Source: Triatoma infestans
Taxonomy: Eukaryota > Arthropoda > Insecta > Hemiptera > Reduviidae
Assembly (NCBI GenBank): GCA_011037195.1
Contig: JAAEAF010003131.1
Span: 30,355-94,354 of the forward strand
DNA length: 64,000 bases
Direction of reading: 5' to 3'
Shown: piece by piece, positions 43,106 through 54,089 of the stretch
Layout of the letters: each line of letters opens with the position of its first letter
How positions within the stretch are numbered: position 1 is the stretch's first letter
Notes under the pieces: generated by a model
Told to the model about the DNA's origin: nothing
Databases searched by the model: none
Seen by the model: only the letters and a program-made list of their open reading frames with translations
Made by a program: the position numbers and the translations under genes

Positions 43106-44690
43106 TCGTATGATAAAGCTGGCGAATTATCATGCCATAAGCTTCACCTTGTTCTAGTTGGTAGGAGTAAATATCTACATTGATTTCGCAAGTTGTTGAA
43201 ATATACATAAATCTATATGCACCTCAATGGTTTCGTGAATCGTGATTTGCAATTAATGTTACCAGTAGTTTCCCTTACGATTGATTTTTTTCCTCTAATC
43301 AGGAATATTCTTGAAAGAAATAAGTGATAGTTTTGGTTGAGAAGTTTTTTGAGTTTATTATTTTGATAAGTTCACATTTCTTTCTCTTCAGGTTTAGCTA
43401 GAAGTGCATTTGAACTTGATGTTGATATCACTGCTGATCAGGTGATGTTACAGCCCATCTTTGTGGATGAACTACATTTATGATCTTTGGCCATTGTTGG
43501 AGATTGGATAGATGGCGTTTTTGGTAGCAGCATTGCCTGCTGTTGTTTGATATTGTTCTTTTAGACTTAACTTGACATGCCATTAGGAGGTTTCTTGGAA
43601 TGCTTTGAAAACAACTTGCATGCTTTCGAATCGGTTTTTGAAGGTAACGCACTACAGTTGAAACTTGTGCTCTGACGAGAATTCAATCGAATTTGATGTG
43701 CGATAGCGGTGATGTTTTACCGGAAGCTAGTTTCTTAAATCTAGGGGGGGGGGGAAGCCTGCCGTCTCGGGCACCTAGAACCCAAATAATATTTAAAATT
43801 AAAAACTAAATTAGAAATTAAATAAAATGAAAGAAGATAAGAGAATATTAAAATGAATTATTTTCAGAGAATAAGTAAAATATAGTGTGGGCGTGTTTAG
43901 AATATGTACAATAGGGATTATCACCGCGCTCCTGTGTGTGGGCTTTTATTTACAGAATTTTGAAATAAAGTTTTTCAACAATAGTTAAATAATGTGACAG
44001 TTATTCTAATAAAAATCAGTGACTACAATTATATTTTTAATTTTTAGATATAAAAGAAAAAAATACAGTGTTTCTATCTTTCCGTTAAACAGATTTTAAG
44101 TTTAGGATGACAATTGCTAAAATATACGTATTCATAATATTAGAGTCAAGTAGCAGTTCTTAAATAAAACGTTTGTTTCAACATTTTAAAATAAATTTAA
44201 CAATAAATTGCGGAAGTAATATAATTATTATAGCTATGGCTGGAAGAAAGTAGAGCATAATAACCAACAGGTTTATTGCCTCCCCCAAATAAAAATAAAT
44301 TAGATATTCGAAAACATAAAGTAATTTTGCTTAACTTTTAATCCAACTTTCTCCCACTCTTCTAAATTAACCTTCCCACTTTTCAATGGACGACATTCTC
44401 TTAAATGCATTCCCTAGACGAAGTTTTTTATATTCTATTAAATAATTTTATCTGTTGTAGAAAAATTAGAATATTTAACGCTAGTGAAAAGTTCTTTTAC
44501 AACTCTCGTTCATTTTCCACACTCGCTTGTACTCACGTGGACAAAAACTTGTGCTCGAATTTGAAAAAGTGGCATTTTACTTTAGTGCCAAAATAAATAA
44601 TTAATTTAGTCGTAAAATTGAGATTTTAAAATTAAATAAAGGTCAGTTTTTTAGTAGTGTTTATATAATTCCTTATTCAAACATATTTTT
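43106..44690. other. Spacer with one unexplained open patch and a G-run
   Basis: 43430-43690 on the minus strand is partly open (SIEFSSEHKFQL, NRFESMQVVFKAFQE) but broken by stops and unrecognised. A 13-base G run lies near 43743. The rest is A/T-rich. Confidence 0.35.
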
Positions 44691-44691
44691 T

Positions 44692-44910
44692 AGGGGAGGG
44701 ATTAGCTAAGACTCCCACGCGGAGGTTCCGGGTTCGAGTCCAGTGGTAACCCTTAGATTTTTTCTTCCTAGGAGCCTCTACAGCTTACTTTCCGGTGACT
44801 GACAGTGTTGCCTGCAGCGAGAGAACATTGTCTGGAGGAAGGCAGTGCACTGATAAGGCTTCGGGCACTAATGACCATAGATGTTGATGCGCCTTAAATT
44901 AAAAAAAAAA
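44692..44910 (+). mobile_element. tRNA-derived SINE, family A, copy 5 (A box deleted)
   Basis: GGGATTAGCTAAGACTCCCAC shows a deletion through the A box region. The B box GGTTCGAGTCC and the body (CTTCCTAGGAGCCTCTACAG, GACAGTGTTGCCTGC, AAGGCTTCGGGCAC) remain, and the tail is A-rich. Confidence 0.8.
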
Positions 44911-44911
44911 A

Positions 44912-45130
44912 ATAGTCAGGCATTTGATTGGGTTTGCAAACAGGCTTGCTTTTCAAGCTAAAGGAAATCCTTTCCTTTACATACTATATGATCCTTAAAT
45001 TGTCGCTTACTGAACAATTCTCCCAGGTCAAACTAAGGTCCGAATCCTCTTCCATATACTCGAGTGAGCCGAAATACCGCAATGAAGTATCTTTCTTCCG
45101 ATCCAGATCCTACAACTGCTACCCTATAGC
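44912..45130 (+). pseudogene. Jockey-type LINE RT fragment
   Basis: SQAFDWV in one frame, then GLLFKLKEILSFTYYMILKL and SLTEQFSQVKLRSESSSIY in the next. This matches the VSQAFDKVWHxGLLxKLK...LKSYLxxRFxQV block just before the GVPQGS motif, which is itself lost. About 220 bp remain. Confidence 0.75.
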
Positions 45131-45680
45131 ATCCAAAATCATCAAAATGAAATAGAAATATGATGCACACAATAGAAAAATCAAAATCAATAAAAGTGAA
45201 GCATTCACTGTTCGCCGAGGAACTAGTCCCCGAATTATCACAATAACATTTTCATTCCTGTTGCTGACTTCCATAGCCAAAAAAAGAAACCCTCTTACAT
45301 AATAATATTTAATACAGGCTTCTTCTTGGACAGTAGACAAACATTTCAATTAAACAAAGTGGTCATATACAATAAGTCTTTGAACCAATTGTGTTGAAGA
45401 TCCCAACTCTAAAAGGATCCAGTCCAAATAATTCTAAAGCTCGCTATGATCTCCAAAGTGATGTATTGTATTTATTAACCTTATCTTATACAATGTCTAA
45501 AAAAAATCACCTTCATAAAAGAATTCATGTCTTTCTATTTGAAAAAAAATTCATAAATCTCTCCTTCTTCATTTAATCTTTTACTTGTTGTAGTTGACTT
45601 TTCCTCACTTTCCACATTCAATAGTCTCTCATGGCATTGAGAGAGAGACTATAACAGGCTACTTGGATTAGATTAGATTC
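45131..45680. other. Spacer, nothing recognised
   Basis: Only A/T-rich open frames without a recognisable product. Confidence 0.4.
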
Positions 45681-45681
45681 T

Positions 45682-45838
45682 TTTAGGGGATAGTGCACGA
45701 TCTGAAACTTCTCAGGGCATTACTAGGTACAGACAACACTACCTATCACCGCGTGAGTTTTAGAGGTTCCTGAAGACAGCACTGCTGGGCCTCCGCGAGG
45801 AAGACCAGCGCGCTGCCACTAAGCTAATACTCCCCCTC
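45682..45838 (-). mobile_element. tRNA-derived SINE, family A, copy 6 (decayed)
   Basis: Reversed: 'acaacactacctatcaccgc', 'gggcctccgcgaggaagacc' and 'agcgcgctgccactaagcta', the last being the A box region. The B box is mostly lost. Confidence 0.75.
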
Positions 45839-46854
45839 TGACTAAGTTACTATACGTTTCAACTTGTAAAGGAATAAGGTCCCCCCACATACGTACATAT
45901 CCTTGTAATGTTATCAACGCTTTTGCTTATTAATATGAATGTATTGATTAGTATGAACATACTAATTTTTGTGAAGGTATTCCAGCTTATTATCTATCTT
46001 CTAAGAACCTATAAGAATGAATGATAATATAGCAATGCCCCTTCCAAAAAAAAAAAAAAAAAAAAAGAACCACACAGATATGATTAGTATATCTAAACTA
46101 TTGTCTAAGAAGAGCAGAGTTAAGCTAAATATTAGTGGTAGTGCACTTAAGACTAACATAAATCCAGGTGCAGGTCATCAAACAGTGAAGTACCAGAATG
46201 ATAGTGGAAAGTGTAGGCGGTCATTTAAAATTTATTTATCTTTTAAATGCTTCACTAATATTAAATACAATAAAATGTTTTATGGTATGGTAAATGTGCA
46301 ACATAAACGTGCAAACAATAAAGTATTATAGCTGTTATTTGAACAGTAAATATGTATGAAGAAATGTTTTCGTAAAAAAAGAAATATATGTAGATGGAGA
46401 GAGAGTCTATTAATCATCATTACCATAAGTTGCGCACACATACATAATATCACACTATAACATACAGCATACCCATATCTCGAGGTATGATTTAATTAAC
46501 ATTGATTTATGTTTAATGTTCGGCCAATGGCTGAACGACACTCCATACACAATGACTTATCATAACAATACTTTAAAAGGATTTGCGTAGGTTTTTTTTT
46601 ATGGTTAATTCACCGTCATTATTCTTATTGTAACACTTCTTTTGTTAATAATAAAAGATAAAAAATAAAAATAGTTCCTATCTATGGTGCAGAATAGCAA
46701 TTATCTATATAGTTTTTTTTTTTTTATAAAAGAATACGATGTTGATATGTGAATAGAAATGTAAATGTAGGCAAAGTGCTTTTAATATTAAATCTATTTA
46801 AAGAACATGAAAGATCTACAAATGAAAATGGCTAATCTAAAGAAGCAACTAATT
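45839..46854. other. AT-rich stretch, nothing supported
   Basis: A 104-codon + frame at 46017-46331 includes a poly-lysine run from an A21 tract. Composition alone explains it. Confidence 0.5.
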
Positions 46855-47170
46855 CTAATACAGCTTATAATAGATAAGTATGCAACCCTTTTTCGAAATT
46901 TACAAGGTATAGTAAACATAAAGGTCATGTTTTCTACACATTATAAAGCTAATTAATCTGAAAATGCTAGAAATAGTTCTCATTCAAGGCATTAAAAGCA
47001 TTTCTGAAATCACTGTAATAATTAATGTTAAAGGAGAAGGTTATCTGTTTTTGCATCAAAGTTGGAGAGATTATGTTTATTAAATTATATAAGGTAATAA
47101 TAATACTAAGAGTACCGTTAAGTATGTTGGTATTGCACGCAAAGTTCACACGAGTTTTTAACGGAGTAAT
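46855..47170 (+). repeat. Dispersed repeat shared in reverse with 57305-57565
   Basis: 'aagctaattaatctgaaaat', 'aggagaaggttatctg', 'gagattatgtttattaaatt' and 'cacgcaaagttcacacg' recur in inverted orientation near 57.3-57.55 kb at perhaps 75-80% identity by eye. The family is unknown; old frames are broken. Confidence 0.65.
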
Positions 47171-47214
47171 AATTAATCTGTGATTTTGCATCTACTTATT
47201 TTATGCTTACACCT

Positions 47215-47520
47215 AGTAAGTGGAAGTATAAATTTTCCAAATAATACTGCTGATGTGAAGATTTCGGACAAAATCGATTGATGGAATCGATAAGTACGAA
47301 TTTACTTATTTTTTTTGTTTCGCGTTTTTTTTTCAAAAATAACTCCAACAATTTTCTTTAAACATATTAATGCATATCAATTTTATTTGTAATATTTTCA
47401 ATGTAAAATTTATTTTGGGGAGATTTCTGGGGGGGGAGGTGCAATGCTAAAATTTCAAATTTGAAGAAAAATCGATTAAACACAAGTTGCAATTTTAAAA
47501 AAATTTGTTTTTTTTACATT
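47215..47520 (-). repeat. Diverged family H copy
   Basis: 'acctagtaagtggaagtata', 'aaaataactccaacaatttt' and 'aaatttgaagaaaaatcgat' follow the reversed family H order, with many substitutions. Confidence 0.5.
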
Positions 47521-47705
47521 TTATCACTTCTATGACATAATATTTTTATGTATTTTGTCTTTCAAAAAACAAACAACATATGATGAATTTACTATAGTTA
47601 ATTGTAAAACTTATTCAAGAATTTCTGGACAGTCATTTAATTAAATGGGGAGTGGGGTGTCACATTATTCTTGGAAGAAAACAACTTAAGAAAATGTAGA
47701 ACAAT

Positions 47706-47975
47706 CCATCGTCTGAACAAAATCACCAAGTTCGACTAGAGAGTTCACTTCAACGTAATGTTTCTGTTACACGTACACTTGACGGGTTTTGCTGGTTGTA
47801 TATAATTATTTCATAATTTAATCATTCATAACATAAACATAACGTTATAACCTCCCCACATATATACAACCAACAAGTGTGAGTGTAAACAGAAACATTA
47901 CGTTCAAGTAAACTTTTTACACGAACTTGGTGAATTTGCTCTGACGATGGATTAAAATCCGAAAACTCTTCAGGA
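47706..47975. repeat. Inverted repeat ending in a hammerhead core
   Basis: The left arm 47706-47803 ('ccatcgtctgaac'... 'ggttgtatata') is the inverse of 'tatatacaaccaacaag'...'ctgacgatgg' at 47862-47950. Identity is about 80% by eye. The right arm runs into a hammerhead-like core. The unit also occurs as a single arm at 12302-12535. Confidence 0.7.
47941..47975 (+). ncRNA. Partial hammerhead motif
   Basis: CTGACGA satisfies the CUGANGA core. Stem II is GGAT/ATCC with a TAAA loop, followed by GAAA. The downstream cleavage triplet and stem I are not recognisable, so the ribozyme is incomplete. Confidence 0.35.
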
Positions 47976-48033
47976 ACAATATAAAATATCCATGCTAAGA
48001 CGGATAAAATACCAGAACCTAGAAAAAAAAAAA

Positions 48034-49022
48034 TCTGGTGTGAAACACTCACACATTTCTCTTACTCCAGTTCTCAAAATTATAATTGACAAATTTTATA
48101 GTTTGTGTACCAAATTAATTCAAATACGACGAAAACTGAAAAAACCGTTCAGTAAAAGCCCACTTCCGGTTAACTAATTTTCTTGAAACTCTGAATTTTG
48201 GCCATCCATTTATTTCTAATTAATTTTGTTTGGATGATAGAATTGTATAATCAACTATGATAGCACTTTAGAGAAAAACATAACCCCACCCCTCCCCTAA
48301 AAGTGCCATTAAATGAATTTTCCTAGAAAAATGTTTTAAATAAAAGTTGTAGCTCTTTGTATGTGTAGTTGAAATAACATGTTTCAAGAAAATCGTCGGA
48401 GCCATTTTTAAGAAAATCGCGAAAAAGTGGAAAAAAATCATTTAGTAAAGTGGTAAAGTAAACGCACTTCCGGTCATCCGATTTTCATCAAACTCGGAAT
48501 TTCAAGAACATATTTAATTCTAATTAATATTATTTAGATGATAGAATTGTTTAATAAACTGAAATAGTACTTTAGATGAAAACCTAATCCTACCCCTCTC
48601 TCATAACTGGCCCTTAAATGAATTTTCCCAGAGAAATGTTTCAAATAAAAGTTGTAGCTCTTTGTATGTGTAGTTGATATATCAAGTTTGAAGAAAATCG
48701 TCGGAGCCATTTTTAAGATAAGCACAAAAAAGTAAAAAACCAACTAGTAAAGTGGTACTTTCGGTTGAGGAATTTTGACAGATAAAGTATTGTCAGTTCC
48801 CATGGTGATACCTAAACGGAATATCAAGTTTTAACTTTCTGCGATTTTTCGTTACTGAGCTATGCTGTTCACACACATACATGCACACACACAGATACCA
48901 TTTTCTAAAAACCACTTTTTTGGACTCAGGGGACCTCAAAACGGATATTTCCGGTGAAAACTCGATATCGAAAATTTGACACGATTACAATACTTCCTCT
49001 TACTAGGAGTAAGAGAAAGTAA
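48034..49022 (+). repeat. Full-length family H copy
   Basis: 5' TCTGGTGTGAAACACTCACA; both internal modules ('aaccccacccctcccctaaa' and its diverged second version); CA tract at about 48872-48895; 3' hairpin CTCTTACTAGGAGTAAGAG and AAAGTAAAA. A few bases are missing from the 5' subterminal inverted repeat. Confidence 0.9.
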
Positions 49023-49164
49023 AAATATTGAAGTTAGAACGACTTTCATACAATACGAAGACGTCAGCCCGGTTTGCCTAATCACAATCAAAATTTACCT
49101 TTTATTGACATAAAATGCTTTGACACACACAATACGTAAATATTTTTATCTTTTATTACGTTTT

Positions 49165-49625
49165 TATCGTACTAATAATAGTAACAGGAAGTAATGCGAT
49201 CTTGCCAGTTTTTCGAAATTGAGTTTTCACCGGAAATACACGTTTCGAAAATATATGAAAAGTTTCAGGAAGCTCAAACGTAGTATTCCGTTTAGATATA
49301 CTAACCAAACACATTTTTCACACAGTTTAGGTATACTACCCAACACAAAACATTTCGGGCAAAATCCATCAACCCGGAAGTGCCACTTTACTTAGAATGT
49401 TTGTGATTTTCTCCAAAAAAGCTCTTAACAATTTTCTTTAAACTTGGTATATCAACTACACATACAGGGGAGCTGTAACTTTTATTTTAAACCATTACTT
49501 TGGGAAAATTCATTTAAGGACACTTTTGCGGGAGGGATGGGGTTATGATTCCTTCTAAAGTGCTATTTCACTTTTATTACACAATTCTATCAACTAAATA
49601 ATATTAATGAGAAACATATTGGTGA
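49165..49625 (-). repeat. Diverged family H copy ending at a mariner
   Basis: Reversed 3' part ('gagttttcaccggaaataca') and one module ('ggagctgtaacttttatttt', 'tgcgggagggatgggg'). The sequence stops being family H where the mariner at 49630 starts and does not clearly resume after it. Confidence 0.65.
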
Positions 49626-49629
49626 TATA

Positions 49630-50527
49630 CGAGGCATGTCCAGTAAGTAAGTGTACTGAATTTTTGTAGGTTACAAAAATTTTTATTTGAACAAAAAAAT
49701 TACCTGGTTACATTAGTACATATGTAAGCTATTTTTCGACATAGTCACCATTCCTCTCAGTGCAGGTGGTGAACCGGGGTATTAATTTTTTGATGCCTTC
49801 CTCGAAGTAGTTTCCCGCCAACCCCTTCGTCCACTTCTCCACCTCCCCCTTCACCTCCTCGTCGGTTGAAAACCTTTTTCCACCCATGTGCAGCTTCAGG
49901 GAGGTAAAGAGATAGTAATCTGAAGGTGCTAGGTCAGGGAGAATGCGCGGGATGGTTCAGGACATCCCATTTAAACGAGGCAAGCAGTTTCTTCGTTTGC
50001 CACACTCGATTCAACTTGTGTTGGTCTGTCAGCTGTTTTGGGACCCACCTCGCGGACAGTTTCCGATATCCGAGGGTTTCTGTGATGGTTTCGTGTAGCA
50101 GAGATCGTGGAGATTTGCGGAAACATCGCAGAAAGTTCATCCACAGTCAATCTGCGATCGTCACGGAGTACATTTTCGTTTTTTGTTCCACAATTTCGTC
50201 AGTCACAATTGAAAGTCTTCCGCTTCTCTAATCATCATGCACAGATGTGCGACCGTTTTTAAACTCGTAACACCACTTGAACACACTCGTACAAGATTCA
50301 TAGCTTATATATCCAATGACGCCGCGTATTTCACACTTGGCGGGAGATTGGATTGACATTTTTCACGAAACGTATTGTCGCGTCGACAGTTCTCAACGTA
50401 CTGACTTCGAACCGGTCTCGTTGCGGAGGGGAGGAATCAGGCTACACGACAATGTAGCCAACATGTCGAAAACAAAATCCCTCCGGCTGTGAGAGCCTCA
50501 GCACACTTACTTACTGGACATGCCTCG
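49630..50527 (-). mobile_element. Internally deleted mariner with intact terminal repeats
   Basis: Both ends read CGAGGCATGTCCAGTAAGTA (inverted), matching over about 30 bp with one difference and flanked by TA. On the minus strand 50140-49934 encodes LHETITETLGYRKLSARWVP, then KQLTDQHKLNRVWQTKKLLA. The frame then jumps straight to NHPAHSP, the HPPYSPDL block. The segment with TGDE and the middle catalytic residues is deleted. The C-terminal part (SDYYLFTSLKLHMGGKRFST-like, in frames down to 49760) is decayed. At 898 bp against about 1.3 kb for complete mariners, this is a non-autonomous deletion derivative. Confidence 0.9.
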
Positions 50528-50529
50528 TA

Positions 50530-51950
50530 TATATATGGCTCTGAGTATTTTGAGTTCCCAAAATATTAAGAATGACATTTTGCAGTGCTTTCAGAACCCA
50601 AGTCTCTTACTTTCTTAACTAATCATAGATCTTATAGATAAGAGCTTGTAAAAAGTTAGAGAAACCTAAATTTTTAGCCTTTTTCTTAAGATATGGAAAC
50701 ACCTGCTGCCATCAAGAGCTGCTCTTATCTCATTTTTGATGTCCGTCCTTATCTCCATTATTAATGTGATCAAATCACATTGATTTTAGTCCGGCCTAAA
50801 CTCGGACTCGTGCTTTTTTGGTAAAATTTTGTATGTTATGGCCTTAGAAGTATTTAAAGAAAGTTTCTCTAAAATAAATCGCACAGATCAAACTATTGAG
50901 CGATAGGTAGATGTTTTTAAAAGTTTTCTCTGCTAAAAAAAAAAAATCAAGTAATAATTGAAATTATTTCACCAATGTTTAGGTGAGAATTTCCGCTACG
51001 TATAATATTTTATAATATCAAATCTAATTCAAATAAAAGTAAAACAGATGATGGTGATTTTTATCCTATTTTGATCACCAAGAGAGAGAGGCAGTGAGAA
51101 GATAACTACAATTCATAGTTAATTATATGGAAGTATAATACATGAAAAAATTATATACATACTTCTATAGTTGAAAAAAAAAAAAAAAAACAATTTTTCA
51201 TTCAGCAATAAACAACTTACAAACTTATATTTATTTAATTATAATAGTACGATACACGAGTTTTTTTAAAAAAAAATCAGGGCACCAATAATCAGATAAA
51301 ATATCTAATGCTATGTTTATTTTCATTAAAAATTATTTTGTTTAGATTGAAATAACTTTCTCTTCTGCAAACAAAAAAAAAAACAAAAAACAATAATAAA
51401 AAGCTATAATTATTTTCAAAATTAATATTATTATCAGCTGGTAAACATTTGCCATTTGGTTGGGTAGGTTATTTTAGTTGAGGGTTATAAACCAGTTCTC
51501 TTTTATTTGTCTCCATATATGTATAAAGAGTAAAAGTTTGTTATATTTACAAAAGTCAAAGTTGTCAAACTGATTGCTATTGCAATAAATAAACATTACA
51601 GTCTGATGAATATTTAAATAGGAAAGTATAAAAAGGTTGGCCAAGATTTGATTACTGTTCTAGATTCAGTTCCGTTATGTTCAGAAAAGATAAAATTCAT
51701 ATACCAACATTATGCTCCATTCAGTAATAATATCACAAACGGCCATGTCTAAATCTGGATAAATTATTCTTTCTTATAAACTTTTGCATACTTTTGTAGT
51801 ACTGTCTTGTATTTTATTTATTATTAATAAACAATTCCCCCCCCCCCCGCGAAGAGTCGCAGTTGAAAGTGATTATTTATTGTCTGTATTATATTTGTAC
51901 GTAGAATTATACCAACATTTCTGTAAAAATTAGAACCAGAATTCGTGATG
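50530..51950. other. Mostly AT-rich spacer
   Basis: 'aatgtgat'-caa-'atcacatt' near 50764 is a small perfect palindrome. A13 near 51175 and C13 near 51836 are homopolymers. No gene supported. Confidence 0.5.
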
Positions 51951-52070
51951 ATTGTTTCAAATTGTTAGAATGAATCAGTTTATAATTTCTATAGTAGTTG
52001 TGGTCGTTGGTTCCGCAGAGCTGGAAAGTATCAGAGACATTTTCCGTGGTAGCCTGCTTCATTTTGTGGT

Positions 52071-52108
52071 CATCGACCGGTTTCGGGCGTTCGCCCATCT
52101 TCAGGATG
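52071..52108 (-). ncRNA. Hammerhead ribozyme
   Basis: Minus strand in order: CATC, CTGAAGA, T, GGGCG-AA-CGCCC... (stem II), GAAA, C-CG-G (short helix III), TC with G making the GTC cleavage triplet, GATG. Stem I pairs CATC with GATG (4 bp). All conserved core positions are present. Helix III is one to two pairs, so cleavage may need dimerisation or the long inverted context. Confidence 0.72.
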
Positions 52109-52357
52109 CGTTTTTCAGACAGTGTGACAACACAGACTTGCACAGAGCAAATTCAGTTTACCCACTCTCACTTATTTATATATATATATATATATAAAAC
52201 TCTCCAGCGCGACGCCCAAATGTAAGCCTTCAACTTCCTACATTTTTATAGATCTCCTGGTATACAGACAATTCTCCAATACTCTCACTCAGTTTACACA
52301 GTATGAATACTGAAGTTGCTCTGTGCAAGTCTATGTTGTCACACTGTCTGAAAAACG

Positions 52358-52395
52358 CATCCTGAAGATGGGCGAACGCCCGAAACCGGTCGATG
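52358..52395 (+). ncRNA. Hammerhead ribozyme, opposite strand copy
   Basis: Identical 38 bases to the motif at 52071-52108 but on the + strand: CATC, CTGAAGA, stem II GGGCG/CGCCC, GAAAC, CG, GTC, GATG. Both arms kept every core base although single substitutions occur elsewhere in the arms (for example 'atgaagcagg' against 'atgtagcagg'). Confidence 0.72.
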
Positions 52396-52439
52396 ACCAC
52401 AAAATGTAGCAGGCTACCACGGAAAATGTCTCTAATAAT

Positions 52440-53190
52440 TTCTTTTTCTGGGAAAATATAAGTAAGGACTTCATAAGCAGCACTGTCAAATCCTAAGTTC
52501 ATCGGGCAGCAGATTTAGTTGTTTTTTTTTTTATATTGCCAAATTAAAGTATGAAAGTAAATGGGATCTGTATCTTTAATCCAACGAATCAGAAGCGGCA
52601 ATCATTAAAGAAACCTAAACAACTTCTGACATTTTGTTTGCCAGATCTAGTTTTGAGTTTGAAAAGAACAAAAAAAAAAATATTATCTTTAGATGGACTC
52701 ATCAGCTTGAATCCTGCTGAGGAATCTTTACTTGATTGCTTATTCTATTAAAAGACGCATCTATATTCTTTGCCGATCAATTGGTTATAATCTCAAGTTT
52801 CTGAAGCCTAAATAAATATAGACAAATTTGATGAGAAACACTCACATCTGTTAATACAGTTTTGAACATAAAATGTAGAGGTAGTAGGGGGACAAGTACC
52901 TAGCCAGGGCAGGTAGAAGAAATGTGAATTCATTACAGTCCAATTGTCAACGCCCAACATTGAACAAACCAAACCAAGAAACATAGAAATTTAACGCTAC
53001 GAATTTCGTCTAAAATTATTATTTTTTCCAAAAAAATGTTTTAATTAAAAGTAATACGTTTATACTTCTGTGCAGTTAGCGCACCAAGTTTTAAGGAAAT
53101 CGTTATGCTATAATCGTTTTCGAGAGAATTTCTCGAAAACTTATTCTAGGTTAACTACTTTTTTCAAACTTGAATCTCTAACATGCTTTA
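52440..53190. other. Spacer with faint family H modules
   Basis: 'atttgatgagaaacactcac' near 52828 and 'ccaaaaaaatgttttaatta' near 53030 are family H-like. The 66-codon + frame at 52551 is unrecognised. Confidence 0.4.
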
Positions 53191-53194
53191 ATTC

Positions 53195-53431
53195 GAGGAG
53201 GGTGTTAGTGTAGTGGTTATGAGCATAGACTTGTATGTGGGAAGTCCCCAGTTCGAGTCCCACATCTAACTGCTAAATTTTATATTTGTTTAAAAATGTT
53301 AAAAGTAAAATAGGTGCTTCCTTTCCCGTCCACGAAACCTAATTTGGTAGTTGGACGCAGTGATGGCTACTGGTATTCGCGATTGCGCGACTGAACCCCC
53401 AGCCATTTGAAAAAAATAAATAAATAAATAA
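53195..53431 (+). mobile_element. tRNA-derived SINE, family B, copy 3 (longest)
   Basis: A box TTAGTGTAGTGGTTATGAGC, B box AGTTCGAGTCCC, the shared body (AGGTGCTTCCTTTCCCGTCC, AATTTGGTAGTTGGAC) and a 3' extension (GATGGCTACTGGTATTCGCG ... CAGCCATTTG) ending in (AAAT)n. The extension is missing from copies 1 and 2, so this may be nearest full length. Confidence 0.82.
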
Positions 53432-53539
53432 AGAGAGAGCAAATGGGCTCATAAATATGAACAAAATGAATATTAAATTAAATTTAAAATAAGTAGCAAA
53501 AATATTTATTATCTTCAACAAGCCAAAAGGAATGGCGCT

Positions 53540-53960
53540 TACCTTAAACGCAGAAACCTTAACACCATTGCAAGTAGACTCTTGTGTCCTTAGCCCTAAT
53601 TGGGGATAAGGGAAGTGGAAAATAGGAAAAGAAAATAAGACCTTATGTGCCTGTGACTCCAGAGTCTTGATCCACATACTGCTGCTTGGCTGATGAATCT
53701 TGATTAATTATTTTAACGGGTTTCTAGGAACTGCAAGGCCGAAGAAGCAACCGGAAGTAGACCATGTGCTTGTACAATAAACCTTAGCAGGCCGGGAGAA
53801 TCCGGAGACACTCACTCGACAAGAGACCAACTTATTAACACTATCCCCGAGGAAAACCAGAAGTGGCAAAACTTGGGTTTTCACGTATAAGGAAAGCGCC
53901 AGTGGTCTAAATTGAACAGACAAATTACATTTACACACATACACTGCCTTGTACGAGTAC
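53540..53960 (-). other. Unique GC-richer segment, possible host exon or LTR
   Basis: On the minus strand an acceptor-like GCTTCTTCGGCCTTGCAG (near 53732) and a donor GTTTAAG|GTAAGC (near 53541) bound about 190 bases. The 112-codon minus frame starting at 53677 runs through the donor. No family is recognised. The absence of any other copy in the window makes host sequence possible; a single LTR is an alternative. Confidence 0.2.
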
Positions 53961-54089
53961 TTTAGAGTGACTGACTGGAGAGGGCAATAAAAAAGACTAC
54001 CCCTTCTCTACGTTTAGGACACAGTCTATAGATTAATGAATTATTATATTCTGATGGCGGCAAATTTAAATTCGGATAAATACCGAACA

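Larger units (their letters stand above)
52033..52433. repeat. Inverted repeat with two complete hammerhead motifs
   Basis: The left arm 52033-52157 and right arm 52309-52433 are nearly exact inverses ('agagacattttccgtggtag' against 'ctaccacggaaaatgtctct'; 'gacttgcacagagcaa' against 'ttgctctgtgcaagtc'). The spacer of about 150 bases includes a (TA)n run at 52176-52196. The arm unit also begins the insertion at 34225. Two units in head-to-head order suggest inverted terminal units of a retroelement. Confidence 0.9.

Noticed and set aside
43743..43756. Long G run (and C run near 51836) as regulatory G-quadruplex
   Set aside because: Single homopolymers without repeated G blocks; may be sequencing or slippage effects.
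46017..46331. 104-codon frame with poly-lysine
   Set aside because: Caused by a 21-base A tract; no recognisable domain.
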